Shown here piece by piece: positions 53,980 through 64,000 of a stretch of 64,000 nucleotides of DNA; within the stretch, counting starts at the first letter, position 1, and every line of letters starts with the position of its first letter. The position numbers and the translations under genes were made by a program. Origin of the DNA: Bilabrum cf. latius. Taxonomy: Eukaryota; Bigyra: Bicosoecida; Bigyra; Bicosoecida. The stretch is from the NCBI GenBank assembly GCA_965178125.1, contig OZ237752.1, forward strand, positions 124,001-188,000. The letters run 5' to 3'. The notes below the pieces were generated by a model, which was not told the DNA's origin, made no database searches, and saw only the letters and a list, made by a program, of their open reading frames with translations.

Positions 53980-56727
53980 TCAACGACGCCTCCCGCCCGA
54001 GGAGGAGGAGGACGAGGACGAGGAGGCCGTGGCCCCCGCGCTCGAGGAGGGGGAGCGGCCCCTGCTCCTGCTCCTCCGCTTGGCAGACCGCCTGCGGGCC
54101 GACTGCATGGCCCGCTGCCTCTCCGCATCTGCCTCCTCGTCATCGCTCAGGTCACCCATCGCCGCCGCCCCCCGGCTCGCCCCCTGGATCGACCCATCCT
54201 GCAGCAGGTCCTCCCCCGCCCCCGAGAGAGAGGCCGACATGCCCCCCATCCCAGGCATGGACAGCCCATTCTCCTCCTCGTCCAAGCCGCCGTCATCCAT
54301 CGCCATTTGAGACTCGAGCGCATCCGCCGCCGCATCGCCCAGAGCGTCCCCTGCCCCGCTTCGGAGAGCCTCTGCCCCCGCCCTGTCATCCTCGTCCTCG
54401 TCCTCGTCGTCCTCGCCGGCCCTGCGACGGGCAGCGGCGGCGCTGCTCCGCACAGACCTCGACCGCCTGGATCGGCTGCCCACGCCCTCCTCGTCTTCGT
54501 CCTCGTCCTCATCTTCATCCTCGTCATCCTCGGCGCGCATGGTCCGCACCGCAGACTTCTTGCCCTGGCCCTTGCCCTTCGTGTTCTTCTTCTTCTTCTT
54601 GCTGCTGGCACCCTCAGACGCGGCGCCAGCCCCACGCCCGGACCACCCCCCATCCAGCCCACCAGACTACGACCCGGACCCGGACCCACCCGCACTCGTC
54701 ACGCCGCTCCACCGCGCCAAGTCCCGGAAGGCAGCCACCCTCGCGGTCGCGTCCCTGCCCCCCAGGCCCCCGTCCAGCAGCAGCCTCAGCCCGCAGGCCA
54801 GGGCCCAGTCCTCCGCGCCAGCGGCGTCCTCTGCCCGGATGAAGGCACGGTCCCCACTCGTCACACCGAGCCCGCTCCCGTCCGCGCAGCACTGGTCGAA
54901 GAAGTTGAGGACCACCTTGAGCACCCCCTTGTCCTTCAAGAACCGGAGGTACACCGGCACGGCCAGCAGCAGGGACTGGAGCCGGGCCCGCCGCCGCCTG
55001 CCGCCCGCACCCACCACCTCCTCACCATCCTCATCCTCCTCCTCCTCCTCCGCACCGAATGCGTTGTCTTCGTCATCCTTGCCCTTGCCCTTTTCCTTGC
55101 CCTTGCTTGGATCCACCACCCGCAGCCCATCCCTCACCAGCCTCTGCACCAGCCTCAAGACCGCAAGCCTCCTCTCCTCCGCCTGCCTCTTGCCGCCCTC
55201 GCCCCCACCCCTCGCCTGAGTAAAGAAGCCGCCCAGCGCCTGCACGAACGTCTTGGCAAGGTCCGCGATCCGGAGGCGGGCGCCTTGCGCGGCCTCCCGC
55301 GCCGCAGCGGCCTCCGCCGCCGCAGCCGGCCGCTCCTCGAGCGCCGCAGCATCCGCCTCCGCCGCCTCGTCCTCCAGGTCAGCGGCGTGCTCGGCGAGCG
55401 GAGCCAGGGCGAGGTAGTGCGCCTTCAGGAGCTGCTCCGCGTTGCGGTTCCGCAGGCGCCGCAGGACGGCCCTGGCCATGTGGTGCGGAACTTCCGAACC
55501 GGGTCGGATGGGCGCCGCGCCCGAGACGAGGGCCCCGCTGACCAGCTGGGGAACAGGCACGCGCAGGAGCACAGGGAGGGGCACGGCGGCCAGCTGCCGG
55601 GCGCACCTTGCGTCCCCCGCCGCCGCCGATGCGCTGGAGGTCACGTCTCCCTCTGCCAGGCGGAGCCTCGCCTTGGACCCTTTGGGGGCGATGGCTGCCT
55701 GCCCCACCACCACGCTGGCAAGGTGCCCTGCGGCGAGGCTGAAGGACGGCAGAGCGCCCACGGACACTGCGAGGGACCGCGCGTGCTCAGCCTCCCCGTC
55801 CTCGTCCTCCCCTCCCACGCCCGCCGCCAGCCCGGCCGCGGCAGCCGACCGCACCGCCCTTGTGGCGCCCATGAGCTCGGGGCTCACGTCTTCCAGAAGG
55901 AGAGCGGCGAAGGCCGCCGCCGGCCCCGCCCGCGGTGCCGCCCCGGCCAGCGCCAGAACGGGTGCCGCCGCGCCGTCTGGGAAGTCCTCGGCTACCTCTG
56001 CCAGCGCCTCGTCCTGCAGTGAGAAGCACACCTCCGTGCTCTCGCCAGAGACCACGCCCGCGTACCCGTCGTGCGAGGCGCGCAAGTCCTTGGTCAGCAC
56101 GCCCACCAGCTCCTTCACCCTGCCGGAGCGGGCCGCGGTGCCGACGGCCCGCTGCGCCCGCTGCATCCTCCTGATCCTGTGCCTGCACCTGCGCATGATG
56201 GCGCGCGCGCAGTCCTGGGCCAGCTGCGAACCGGCCGCCAGGACGGCTTCTGCGTGGGCCGTGGGTGACTTGCCCTCGGGAGACCCTGCCCTCAGCATCG
56301 AGGCTAGCAGCTCGGTGGCAGTGGTCAACGCCTCTGCTTCCTGCTCCTCGGCGTGCTCCGAGCTGGTGGCAGGAGACCCCGAGGCCCGGATAGCCCCGTC
56401 GCTCCCGCTCACGGCGGACCGGAGAGCGCCCCGGATGGCCAGGGCGCCTACCTGCGAGGACAGCGCGGCTGCCTCTGCGCGCCGGCAGGACGGCGCGCAC
56501 CTGCGCGCGAAATCGCACGCCAGCTGCTGCTCCGCGTCGCTGGGTGCGTAGGCAACGGGCTCTAGCACGGTCCCTCGAAGGCTGGTGGCGCCGCAGGCGG
56601 ACGCGAGGCATGCGAGGGCCTCCACGCCCGCGCGCTGCAGCTCCATGGCCACCGTGCGCGCGCGCAGTCCACCGAGAGGGGTGCGGGCGGGTGCCATGTG
56701 CCGCAGGGGAGGCAGGGCGCCCGCCGA

Positions 56728-56758
<31 letters not shown>

Positions 56759-59700
56759 CTAGAGGCTCCTGCGGGCCTGGCACCGGCGCCCAGGGCCCGC
56801 TCCGGTCGGGTGGCAGCGGCGGCCGACCCGACGCGGGCCAGCGCGGCGCGCGCCCTGAGCGCCCTCAGGATGCCTGTGCGCTGAGAGGGCGGCAGACCGT
56901 AGGCCAGCGTGGCCTGTGGCGCCCTGAGTCCCAGGAAGGCCACGGAGGAGACGCCGATGAGGGGCGCGTGGGGGCTCCACGCGCCCAGCTGGCGCAGTGC
57001 CTCAGCCGTGTGCCTCCGAGCACTCGCCGCATCGTTGTTCCTCGCGCTCGCCTTGGCCTTCTCCACCTGAGTGGCCGCCTCGATGGCAGAGGTCCTCACT
57101 GCGCCCCACTGGGCCGAGTCGCCGATGGCCGCGAAGCCGTTGGTCTCCGCGTCCTCGCCGCCCTGCAGCATGCCCTGCCCGCCTGCGCCGCCTTGCGCCG
57201 CACCGGCCTTGTCGTACGCCACCTGCGCACCAGCCTGCAGCCCGCGCACCTGCCACGACAGCAGACTGCCCAGCAGCTCCATGGCCGTGCTCACGGTGGC
57301 GCCCACAGGCACGCCACACTCGGTGGCGGCCCGCAGCTGCGCCCACCCGCCGGCCTGACCGCGGCTCCCTGCAGCGCGCACCGCAGCCAGACCCTCCTCG
57401 GACACGCCCGACAGCGCCCCACCGCCCACTGCGAGGCCGGTGGCCGCAATGGCGCCGCGGGCCGGTGCAACCGCCGCGTCGGTCCCCATACGCTGCAGCA
57501 CCACGGCCCGCAGCAGGTTCACCCCGGCCCCATGCCTGCCTGCGATCCCTTGCAGTGCGGCTTCGCAGTCCTCTTCGTCAGCCGAGGAGGAGGAAGAAGA
57601 AGACACACCGGTCCGGGCCCGAGCACCCTCCGCAGCCGCCTGCGGGTCCTCCTCTGCGAAAGCAGCGCACAGGGCCGCGAGATCGAAGGCCCTGCCCAGG
57701 GCATTGAGCCTCCGCAAAGCGGCCACCACGTGCAGCTCGGCCTCGGCCCACTCCTTCCCCGCACTCGCCTCCTCGTCCGCAGCCTAAGAGGCGGAAACTG
57801 CGCCGCCATCCGCCGCGTCCTCGGCAGCTGCGCCCGCGCGGGCAGCGAGCTCCGAGGCATCTGCGGCGGCCTGCGCAAGCTCCTTGAGCGCAGCCTCGGC
57901 GGCCTCTGCTGCGGCTGCGCGGGCCTGCCTGCGGTTCGCCTTCGAGGCTCCTCCAGTGGCCGAGGAAGAGGACGCAGCAGATGCCTTGGACTTGCTTGAG
58001 CCCCGCCCGCCCTTGCCTCCGCGCTTGCCCCTGCGGCCAGACGCCCCCTCTTCATCGTCGTCCTCGTCATCTGCTTCCCCGTCCTCTTCGTCTTCGTCGT
58101 CGTCTGCCATCTTGGCAGCGGACCCGCTCGAGGAGGCAGCGCTGCCGTCCACCCGCACGAGGTCCCCATCGGCCGTGACACCAGCAGCCGCCCCGCTGCC
58201 GCCCGCCAGGTGCCTCAGCAGTGCCGCTGCGGCCTGCAGCACGTCGTCGTCCGCATGCCTGTGCACTGCCTCCGTGACCTCCCTGCACACAGCATCGAAG
58301 GCAGAGCCCAGGCCCGGGCCCCTGGGGCCGTACACCTCTGGATCCACCGCCAGCCCCGCCCGCAGGAGCTGTGCCATGACCAGAGCGTCCTCCCCGTGCC
58401 GCTGCAGGAGCCTCGGAAGCGCGGCGCCCAGGGCTACGGACATGGACCGCCTATCAGCGCGGCCCCTGTCCCTCCAGCTCTCCTCAAAGGGGGAGTCCTC
58501 CGCGGTCGGGACGCTGTCCAGCGCCTCCGTCCGCGCAGCTTCGGCACCGAGATCGTCTGCCTTGGCGCCCGCGCCCCACGCCTGGGCCGATCGTGCCTGC
58601 AGATCCAGCGCCTTGCGCGTGTCCTTGCCCACCCCGGCCGCGGACTTCTGCTGCTGCACCTCCTTGCGCGTCTCCGTGACCATCTTGGACACGTCATCCG
58701 CGAGCTCTCTGCGCAGCACCTCCCGCGCAGACTCGGCGGAGCCCCCCATCGTGGCGATCGCAGCAGAGGAAGAGGTGCCATCCACGAGAAGAGCGCCCGC
58801 AGCAGCGGCATCGTCGCCCTCGCCCAGCGGCCGACGAACCACCGAGCCGTCTCCCCTGCGACCACCGCTCCCCGCCGATCCTGCTCCTCCCACGGCGGTC
58901 AGACCGGCCTCACCCCGGACACCCTCACCAGCGTCCGCCCTGGCGTGAGCCGCGGGGTCCGATGCGGTGCCCAGCAGCCCAGCCGCAGCCTCTGCGCACG
59001 CTCGCAGCAGCCTCGCTGCAGTGCCCGTGAGGTCACTGGCGAGCACTGGGGTGACGGCCTCGGGCGACAGCGAGGCAGGGACCAGCCTCGCCAGCTCCTC
59101 GTTGCCCTCCAGCAGCCTCTGCATCACCTCGCGCTGCGCTTCGTGCAGCTCCTCCTATGTGGGCTCCTCGCCCTCGGCTGGCTCATCCTCCTCTTCCTCG
59201 TCCTCGTCCTCCATGGCGCTAGCGCCCTTCTTTCCCTTGCCCTTCTGCTTCTGCTGCTTGCGCGCGGTCACAGCCTCGAGAGCCTCCTCTGCTGCCTGCT
59301 GCTGGATGGCCTGCAGCTGCTCCAGGTGCTCCTCAGTGCACGGGTCATCTTCGAGCAGCGCCACCAGGGCGTCCCAGTCGCACAGGCACTCGGCTCCGGG
59401 GCGGCCCCACAGCGAGCCCACGAAGAACGAGGTGGGCTCCAGGTCGGTCACGCACGGAGCGAGGGCGCGGTCCCTCAGCCTCTGCACCGCAGCCAGCGGG
59501 AGAGCCCTGGCCATCCGCTTGGCGCAACGGTCCGTGATCCTCCTCTCGATCCAGGGCCCGTCGGCCGACAGCCGCTCCAGCACAGGCACCTTATCGCCGG
59601 CATCTCCGGCATCCGCAGCGACCGGAGGATCCTCGGGCTCCAGGTGGCCATCCAGCACCCCAGCGGCTGCCAGCTCGCCCTCTGTGGCAGCGATCCTGGC

Positions 59701-62543
59701 GCCCAGGGCGGCACGGCCCGCCGCCACCTTGCAGAGGGCCTGCAGGTGATCGGCGTACGTCGACGTGCCCTCCTCGATGCCCGCACCCGCCGCCTCGGCT
59801 TCCTGGGCCAGCTTACCGGAGATGAGAGCGTCTGCCAGGCTGGGCGGCGCGTCCGCCTCTGCGGTCCTGAGGGCCTCGTCGGCCTCTGCGTCGTCGAAGT
59901 AAAGCACGGTGCCGGCGCTGGCGTACTGCAGCAGGGACGCATCCATCTGGCGGGCGACGTCCTCCTTGGGCGCGTCTGCCACCGCGGCTGCCTTCTGCAG
60001 TATGCTGTGCAGCTGGGAGCGCGCGTGCAGCTGCACGGCGGCCATGGCAGATGCCGCGCCGGACTGCCCCTTGCTTCCCCCTTTCGCCTACTTCTTGCCC
60101 TTGCTCCTGCCCTTGGCACCACCCGATGCTCCCGCCTCGCCCTCCTCCTCGGCCCGGTCCCTCGCGTCCTCCAGGTTATCCGAGAACGAGTCCATGAGGT
60201 CAAGCAGGAACCCAGCGGCCGCGGACCTGACCCCGGGGTGCGGGCTGCTCATCATGGTTCGGATCATCAGGTGCTCGTCGGACGCCTCCAGCGCCTGCTC
60301 CGTCTCTAGCATCCTGTGCGTGGCGTCCACGGCCGCGCGGGCCACCTCGTCGTCCGCGTCCGCGCAGCTGCCCACGATTCGCCTCCCGAACCGCCGCATG
60401 AACGCATCAAGTCTCTGCACGACGTCTGGTTGCGAGAGCATGGAAGACACCAGGTGCAGCGACCAGTACCTCACGCAGGCTGCGCGGTCGTACAGGCACC
60501 AGCCCGCGTACTTGATCACCTGCGTGGCAGTGAACACGTCGGGCGCGGCGGCCACCAGCGGACCCAGGGCCCGGATGGATTCCGCCCTCACGTGCGGGTC
60601 CACGTCCTTGTGCTTGGCCACGAGGATGTCGCGGTGCACCTCGTTCGCCAGGAGGTCGCCCAACTCGTCCGCACGACGTGCCAGGCGGGCCGCCTCGGCC
60701 TTGGCGGCTCCACCGGTGGATTCCCTGCGCGCGCGGCGCTGCGCGTCCCCCGCCAGACGGAGCAGCTCCTGCCTCGTGAGCGCCAGCCCCTCCGCCACAG
60801 CAGCCACCATCACCGTGGCTGCCTGCCTCATCGGCCTGCTGCTGCCCAGGGCAAGGGCGCCCATCCAGTCCAGGAGGAACGTCGCCAGGTGCGGCGCCAG
60901 CTCCTCCTCCTCCTCCTCGTCTCCTCCCTTGCCGCCAGCAGCCCCTCCGCCGCCTCCTCCCTTGAGTGGCTCCAGCAGCATCTCGGCCCCCTGTTCCCCA
61001 GCGGCACACACGGCCGCTCGCAGGAACTCCTGCGCCCGGTCGCGGATCTCGCCCCGCACGGCCAGCTGCTTGCGGGCCCGCTGGGCGCTCCGCACCTGGG
61101 CGTGGAGCCGGACGAGGGCACGAGCCTGGGAGGGCTCGGCTGCAGCGGCCCCCACTAGCATGACAAAGTCTGCGTCCTGTCTGTTCTGCATGCTCCCTGC
61201 CAGCGTGGTCTCGTCCGTGCCTGCGTCCACCTCGTCCTGGTCCGGCTCGGGGACGCCCTCCGGTACCATCTGCAGCACGGATTCCGCGTGCCAGTCGAGC
61301 ATGTCCACGTCCTGAGGCAGCGGCAGCGCTGCGTGGTTCTCGTCCGCGCCCCCCAGCACGGAGATCGCCTCTGCCATTGCACGCAGTGCCTCCTGCCTCG
61401 TATCTTTGTTCCTCAGGTGCCTAAGCCAGAAGGTCACCGTAGTCTTGAGGGGGGAGCCCGGGCTCGAGATGGCGTCTGCGAGGCGGAGGGGTGGGAGGTG
61501 TGGGAGGGGGGATGGTTGGGCAGCGCATGCATTGGAAGTGAAGACGCAGGGGTTAGAGGAGGTTAGAGGACCGTGCATGTAGTTAGCAGCAGCACCAGCA
61601 GCAGCCGGTCAAGCAGCATGCGTGGCACGCATGGGCCCATCTCCTCGTATGCCGGTCCGCTCACCGATGATTTGCTGCCCGCTGATGCCATCGTCAGCCG
61701 TGGGCCTGGCCTTGCGACCCCTCCCCACGGCTGCCTTCTTCTTGGCGCCGCCGCGGGCACTCGCGGATGCCGGCCGCTGGCGCTTCCTCGACTTGCTCGC
61801 TCCTCCACTGGCGGACGAGGATCCGGTCCGCTTGCCCGAGCGGCCGCGGCCCGCGCGACGCTGCGCAAGGACGGCGTCCATTTCGGCCTGTGCCCCATCG
61901 TCGTCGCTGCTGTCTGAATCGGCCTCCTCCTCGGCCGCGGACGACTCATCGTCCTCGTCGCGAGCGGCACCTTCAGCTTCCGAATCGCTCCCGTTCTCGG
62001 CGTAGGAAACCCCTCTTCCGACCGATGACCTTCCAGACTTGCGTCGTTTGGACTGCGCCAAAGTACTACGAGGTTTCGCGTCTGGAGAGGCCCCGGAGCT
62101 TGCGGCAGAACGCCTCGGCTTGCGAGCCGCCTTGGGAGGCGTAGCCGACGGGTCGACGGGCTCTTCAGCCTCTTGAGCACTGCAAAGCAATAGAAAAAGT
62201 ATAGAATATCATATTAAGCTAAAATAACGAGCCTCTCGCAGGATGATAGGGGCTTCCGGCACGAAACACCTCCCAAGCAATTGCCTCGAACTCAAATCGG
62301 AGGCCGCCGCACCCCTTTCCGCCAAGATGCCCACGCATCATGCAAATATAACGGTCATTCAACAATTAATGCAACGTAAACATTCAATACGTACGGCTCT
62401 TTTAGGCAATGAAGCAATAATTGCGGCACAGGCTGGACTGAAACACTGCAATGCATCGCTACGCCGAGATTTCGGGCAGAACGGGCGGTTTTGCTGGAAT
62501 AATGCGCCTCTCACAGGCTTGAGCTTGCTTGAACTACACTCAT
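53980..62543 (-). CDS. Cohesin subunit SCC3/STAG (SA), greatly enlarged
   Basis: Three exons (62543-62515, 62179-61665, 61475-53980), frame-consistent, encode 2,679 residues; stop TGA. SCC3 clamps the cohesin ring and DNA. Exon 1 is only nine codons plus two bases, joined through GTGAGA...TTGCAG. Diagnostic STAG/SCD region: SPLKTTVTFWLRHL; FLLDWMGALALGSS; NEVHRDILVAKHKDVDPHVRAESIRALGPLV; DVFTATQVIKYAGWCLYDR; VRYWSLHLVSSML; LDAFMRRFGRRIV, parallel to human SA1 HRYRDAIAEIRAI...YLKYVGWTLHDR. A basic/acidic disordered N-terminus precedes it, and a helical solenoid with Ala/Ser inserts follows, ending in an acidic Ser/Arg tail. TAG-Gln at minus-strand first bases 60090, 59157, 57786 and 54669. About twice the usual length, because of disordered inserts. 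Confidence 0.85.
54375..54540. repeat. Acidic (GAC/GAG)n tracts in SCC3
   Basis: Two CCTCGTCCTCGTC-type tracts (about 54387-54413 and 54486-54535) encode Asp/Glu runs (EDDEDEDEDEDE) in the C-terminal tail of SCC3. Confidence 0.85.
56731..56757. repeat. (GCT)9 microsatellite encoding Ser in SCC3
   Basis: Nine perfect GCT units on the plus strand, read AGC on the coding strand, giving a poly-Ser run just before KSAGALPPL in the SCC3 protein. Confidence 0.9.
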
Positions 62544-62741
62544 TCGTTCTGGCTCCCGCTTCGAGCGGGAAGATCTGCGCCTGGATGGCATGGTTGACGC
62601 TGATTATAGTGCGCCTCGGTCGTCGATTGGGGTGTGAAAATGCCTCACATCGATCGGGGCTGCGACCAATCCGAAGATCACTTGGGCAGGTGCGGCGGCG
62701 AGTCTGTACGGTGTCTATTTCCTTATAGAGGTTGATTTCAG

Positions 62742-64000
62742 AGCAGATGCAGTCGCTGCTCGGTGGAAAACCAACAAAACGACGGGCTCATGGCCAGGGA
62801 TGGGGCAGTGGCGGCATCCAAGTTGCCCCCACCAGGATCCCAGGGCCGGGAGCAATGTCTTCCCATGATACGACCGCAATCCTGGGAAGTAGTAGGCCTA
62901 GAAGTGTCGCAACCATCGCCAGGGCAGCGTTCCAGACAGAGCCTGCCACGGCCCGCCACCCAACTTCCCGGCAGTGAGAGTACCCGAACGAACATGTTGC
63001 TTCGCCGAATGAACGATGAATTCGCCATGTTTCGTGCCCTTAAACTCCAATCTATTCTAGTTGTTGCGTGTTTTATGGTTTTGCGCCAGCGCAGGTCTTT
63101 CTGGGCGGATGTCCAGGCACTGCAGCTTGCACAGCAGGCCAAGCACAGAGTCGTTCAGCACGGCCGCGCGGAAAGCAGATCCAATGGGAACCGTGGCAGA
63201 CCACCATCGAATGACAATACCTATACAAGCCGTAGCGGTGCTTCCTCCGACCACATTGAGCCCGTTCAGACGCTCTGGACATCCCCAAGCTTTCGTGCGG
63301 ACGGAGATGGCGGTGGAGCCTTGCCGAGCAGAGGCGAGGACTGGAAAGACTCTCCCATTTCGTAGGCTCTAAAACCATGGGGCGTTGGTGCGTCGTGGCA
63401 TGCCGAAGAGACGAGCGGAGGGGCTGCTCCACCGGCGGGTGCCTCGGGATTCGCGGGGCTCACGGGCGAGCACGCCGTGCTGGCGCAGGTGCTCGCGGGG
63501 AAACCAGCGGGGGCGGCGGCCGCGTCGGGTGGGCGGGCATCGGGGCGGTCATCCCGCAGCAGTTCCCCGGGGGGCTATCCCCGGGGTGCGTTGGGGTCGA
63601 CGTCGTCACCCCGCAGGGGCCACCCCCCGGTTGGGGACAGCAGCGGGCTGAAGCGGGGCTACAGCCGCAACACCCTCAAGTGGGAGGCGCAGCTGGTCGC
63701 AAATGACCGGGACCGCAACGACCGTGCGGCCCAGGAGCGATTCGCGGGCTGGACCAGCGGTGGTGCAAGGCGGGCTGCAGCCAGGGCAGCGGAGCGAGCA
63801 GCCCGCCGAGAGGAGGCGAGCAGGCGGAACGGGCCGGAGGAGAGCAGGCGGACGATGTCCAAGCGAACCTTCTCTAGCCGCAAGCTGGCGGGGCTGGTGG
63901 GTGGAACCCAGGGTGGTGCCGGGGACAACCCCTGGGGGTCACCCCTGGGGGTACCGCCCCGGGGTGGGGAACAACCCCAGGCCAAGACCTCCGCCCGGCG
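62742..64000 (+). CDS. Unknown protein, 3' end beyond window
   Basis: One frame is open from after the TTTCAG at 62736-62741 to the end of the window if the TAG at 63363-63365 is Gln. The first ATG is at 62790 (MARDGAVAASKLPPPG), but the acceptor-like TTTCAG suggests an upstream exon. Early sequence is AT-richer, with a hydrophobic stretch (LKLQSILVVACFMVL) that may be a membrane segment, then QALQLAQQAKHRVVQHG. After 63365 it becomes GC-rich: Gly/Ser-rich linkers, then a basic helical stretch (KWEAQLVANDRDRNDRAAQERF; AARAAERAARREEASRR). No family recognised. Divergent from SCC3, with about 200 bases between. Confidence 0.5.

Noticed and set aside
53851-56022. Long plus-strand ORF of 723 codons opposite SCC3
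   Set aside because: It lies antisense to a recognisable SCC3 frame, has proline/arginine shadow composition, and shows no domain. GC-rich coding DNA readily creates such antisense ORFs.
58210-60309. Long plus-strand ORF of 699 codons opposite SCC3
   Set aside because: Same reason: antisense shadow of the SCC3 body, no motif, atypical composition.

Overview
This is a gene-dense, GC-rich nuclear segment from a eukaryote. GT-AG introns interrupt about half of the genes. The products include cohesin SCC3/STAG, MLH1, katanin p60, a LisH-TBCC (RP2-like) protein, a calcyphosine-like EF-hand protein and a pentatricopeptide-repeat (PPR) protein. Several of these are usual in flagellated protists or algae, but I cannot fix the lineage from sequence alone.

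The dominant result is that UAG is a sense codon, almost certainly glutamine. Read with the standard code, most genes break into pieces in one frame, and every break is a TAG. Read with TAG as Gln, they become single ORFs. By hand count there are 64 in-frame TAGs in about 18,500 codons. At least one sits at an invariant family Gln (glutamate 5-kinase, A-x-VGQG), and others sit inside CAG/CAA runs. Seventeen genes end in TGA. One ends at TAA with an in-frame TGA ten codons later. No UAA interrupts any called CDS. All the multi-exon gene models have total lengths divisible by three.

Layout. 1-14537 (+): 3' part of a giant PPR/coiled-coil protein. 15511-18010 (+): glutamate 5-kinase with a large insert. 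18450-20393 (+) and 20479-23990 (-): two unknown proteins, tail to tail. 24191-28039 (-): MLH1, head to head with a two-domain VOC (glyoxalase-fold) protein (28234-29683, +). 30287-31957 (-): MPPED-type metallophosphoesterase. 32217-34616 (-): secreted parallel beta-helix protein. 34979-36583 (-): NYN-domain RGG-rich protein, divergent from a calcyphosine-like protein (37023-38006, +). 38284-40632 (+): pogo/Tigger-like transposase. 41166-42911 (+): secreted glycoside hydrolase. 43160-45205 (-) and 45346-46836 (+): divergent unknown pair, the first secreted and the second with an ankyrin-like tail. 47480-49120 (+): GH20 hexosaminidase, followed by an inverted GH20 relic. 49548-51764 (-): LisH-TBCC protein. 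51927-53805 (-): katanin p60. 53980-62543 (-): cohesin SCC3. 62742-64000 (+): 5' part of an unknown gene.

A second unusual feature is a set of short exact DNA words, CACTCGTCACA, GGTGCATCGCA and CAGGGAACAA. They recur far above chance on both strands, in different reading frames, and at least once inside an intron. They fall mostly in disordered, GC-rich inserts that swell otherwise conserved proteins. Genes also tend to start in AT-richer, intron-bearing DNA and become GC-rich and repetitive toward their 3' ends.
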